From assembly GCA_937942105.1 (NCBI GenBank), contig CALDFS010000364.1:1-23920 (forward strand): DNA of 23,920 bases, given 5' to 3'. Origin of the DNA: an uncultured Ruminococcus sp. GTDB lineage: Bacteria > Bacillota > Clostridia > Oscillospirales > Ruminococcaceae. Under the pieces are notes generated by a model that saw only the letters and a program-made list of their open reading frames with translations, was not told the DNA's origin and did no database searches. Of this stretch, positions 22,818 to 23,920 are shown piece by piece. A program made the translations under genes and the position numbers. The first letter of the stretch is position 1. Every line of letters starts with the position of its first letter.

Positions 22818-23920
22818 TTACTTCTGAGGTCTTCTCTTTCTGAGCAGATAATAGTCAAGCTCTTCCTTCATATTGTCCGGCATTTCGCGGGCAACAGGGC
22901 AGCGGGCGGCGTTTACCATTCTTTCCGAGAACGCAGTGATAAAGCCGATATCTGCCGCCATGTTTTCGTATTTCATAAGAGCCATTGTGTCGTAGCTGTT
23001 GTGGATGGTTGCAGTGTTGCCGGGGGCGATTCTTGCAAAGCTTACAGCGGGGATGCCCTTGTCAGCAAATGGTGTGGAGTCACTGGAGTATACATCCTGC
23101 TTGGGCTTTACCGGGAAGCCAAGCTCGTCCGCCATGTAGGAAATATAGCTTACAAGCTTGTCCTCAGAGGTGCAGCAGGCAATAAACTTGCCCATTATGC
23201 AGCCTATCATGTCAAGGTTGATGTTGAGGACGACGTTTGCAAGCTCATCCTCATGGGCGGCGACGTATGCCTTCGAGCCTAAAAGCCCTCTTTCCTCGCT
23301 TCCGCACCATACGAATTTAAGGGTGCGCTTGTGGGAAACTTTTGCAAAGTGCTCTGCAACCGCCAATATTCCCACACTGCCAGACATATTGTCGTATGCG
23401 CCCTGAGAGAGCGAGGTGGAATCGTAGTGCGCGGTGAAGACGATAGTCTCATCAGTCTCGCCTGGGAGAGTTAAAACAACGTTGCGGCTCTCGCCCTCGT
23501 ATTCGTTCTGGGATACGGTTATTGCAGCCTCCTTAGCATCGTTCTTGATGAGCTTAACAGCGTCTTTGGCGTTGATGTTTACGCCTAAGAGCTTCTTGTC
23601 ATCGGCAACTACCATTGCCCTAAGCTCGCGCTGGTCGATGTCCCTGTCGGAATAGTTAATGTGTCCGTCATAGGTGATAAAGGCAAGAGCGCCATTGTCG
23701 AGCATATCCTTGTATACCCAGCGACCCAGATAGCCGTCTATCAGAACGATCTTGTCCTTGCACTCAGAAAGACTGTATTTGTCGGTGGCGCGGAGATAGT
23801 AAAGTGGAGCGGATATTTCGCCCGTGCCGCAGCACATATAGCCCTTGCAGGGGATGGAAGCGCCGTCAACGGTGAGGGTGGCGCTTATATCGTCCCCCAT
23901 CTGAACGGCGAAAGGCTCGA
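22818..23920 (-). CDS. M28-family zinc aminopeptidase with PA domain (5' end beyond the window)
   Basis: Read from the minus strand, the frame is open through the window edge, so the N-terminus is missing. The ATG at 23900 is probably internal because coding-like sequence (EPFAVQ) continues upstream of it. A protease-associated (PA) segment (about LYYLRATDKYS to MVVADDKKLLG) comes first. The di-zinc peptidase domain has its ligands in order: His and Asp in TAHYDS, Asp in GAYDNMSG, the Glu pair in GSEERGLLG, Asp in NLDMIG, and His in TIHNSYD. It should cleave N-terminal residues from peptides. Location cannot be judged without the N-terminus. It is convergent with the sigma factor gene. Confidence 0.92.
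   Translation of the reverse strand, partial: EPFAVQMGDDISATLTVDGASIPCKGYMCCGTGEISAPLYYLRATDKYSLSECKDKIVLIDGYLGRWVYKDMLDNGALAFITYDGHINYSDRDIDQRELRAMVVADDKKLLGVNINAKDAVKLIKNDAKEAAITVSQNEYEGESRNVVLTLPGETDETIVFTAHYDSTSLSQGAYDNMSGSVGILAVAEHFAKVSHKRTLKFVWCGSEERGLLGSKAYVAAHEDELANVVLNINLDMIGCIMGKFIACCTSEDKLVSYISYMADELGFPVKPKQDVYSSDSTPFADKGIPAVSFARIAPGNTATIHNSYDTMALMKYENMAADIGFITAFSERMVNAARCPVAREMPDNMKEELDYYLLRKRRPQK

Noticed and set aside
1..23920. CRISPR arrays, transposase genes, prophage or defence genes
   Set aside because: No regularly spaced repeats and no transposase, integrase, nuclease or Cas-like proteins were recognised. The only mobile-like sequence is the palindrome at 17586-17706.

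Overview
The window looks like a chromosomal segment of an endospore-forming Clostridia bacterium (Firmicutes), probably of the Oscillospiraceae/Ruminococcaceae type. The evidence is a gerA-type spore germinant receptor operon, a YloU-FakA pair, split secD and secF genes, a MsmX/UgpC-type sugar ATPase, strong AGGAGG ribosome sites, GTG and TTG starts, and moderate GC content. The taxonomic placement is an inference from gene content, not a measured result.

Layout. Bases 1-480 are the end of an rRNA operon: 23S 3' end, 5S and tRNA-Asn, closed by a terminator. A strong promoter then starts a membrane-anchored pseudo-metalloprotease (567-1499), followed by a sirtuin deacylase (1611-2330). A new promoter drives secD-secF (2475-4812), which ends in a strong terminator. 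A sugar-isomerase-like TIM barrel (4893-5693) meets nrdR (5781-6230, minus strand) at a two-way terminator. Behind nrdR on the minus strand lies a DUF421/DUF4363 membrane pair (6402-7477). It is divergent from the overlapping germinant receptor genes gerA-gerB-gerC (7620-11282).

The yloU-fakA pair (11462-13503) has its own promoter and a repeat-bearing leader. It is followed by a heterodimeric ABC exporter (13592-17046) whose first subunit has lost its catalytic residues, and by a DUF4830 protein (17119-17577). A 121-bp palindromic element (17586-17706) sits between the DUF4830 gene and an RsuA-family pseudouridine synthase (17727-18449). A strongly promoted MsmK/UgpC-type ATPase (18595-19737) comes next, then an SGNH/GDSL lipoprotein (19849-21078), an ECF sigma factor with a large C-terminal extension (21195-22742) and, convergent, an M28 aminopeptidase cut by the window end (22818-23920).

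Most genes are housekeeping or sporulation genes in short operons, and no prophage, CRISPR array or insertion sequence is visible. The points most worth a second look are the palindromic element, which pairs better if read on the minus strand; the sigma factor with an internal ribosome site exactly at its domain boundary; the pseudo-metalloprotease; and the small leader structures ahead of yloU, nrdR and the DUF421 gene. There is no gene-free stretch longer than 300 bases outside the rRNA operon.
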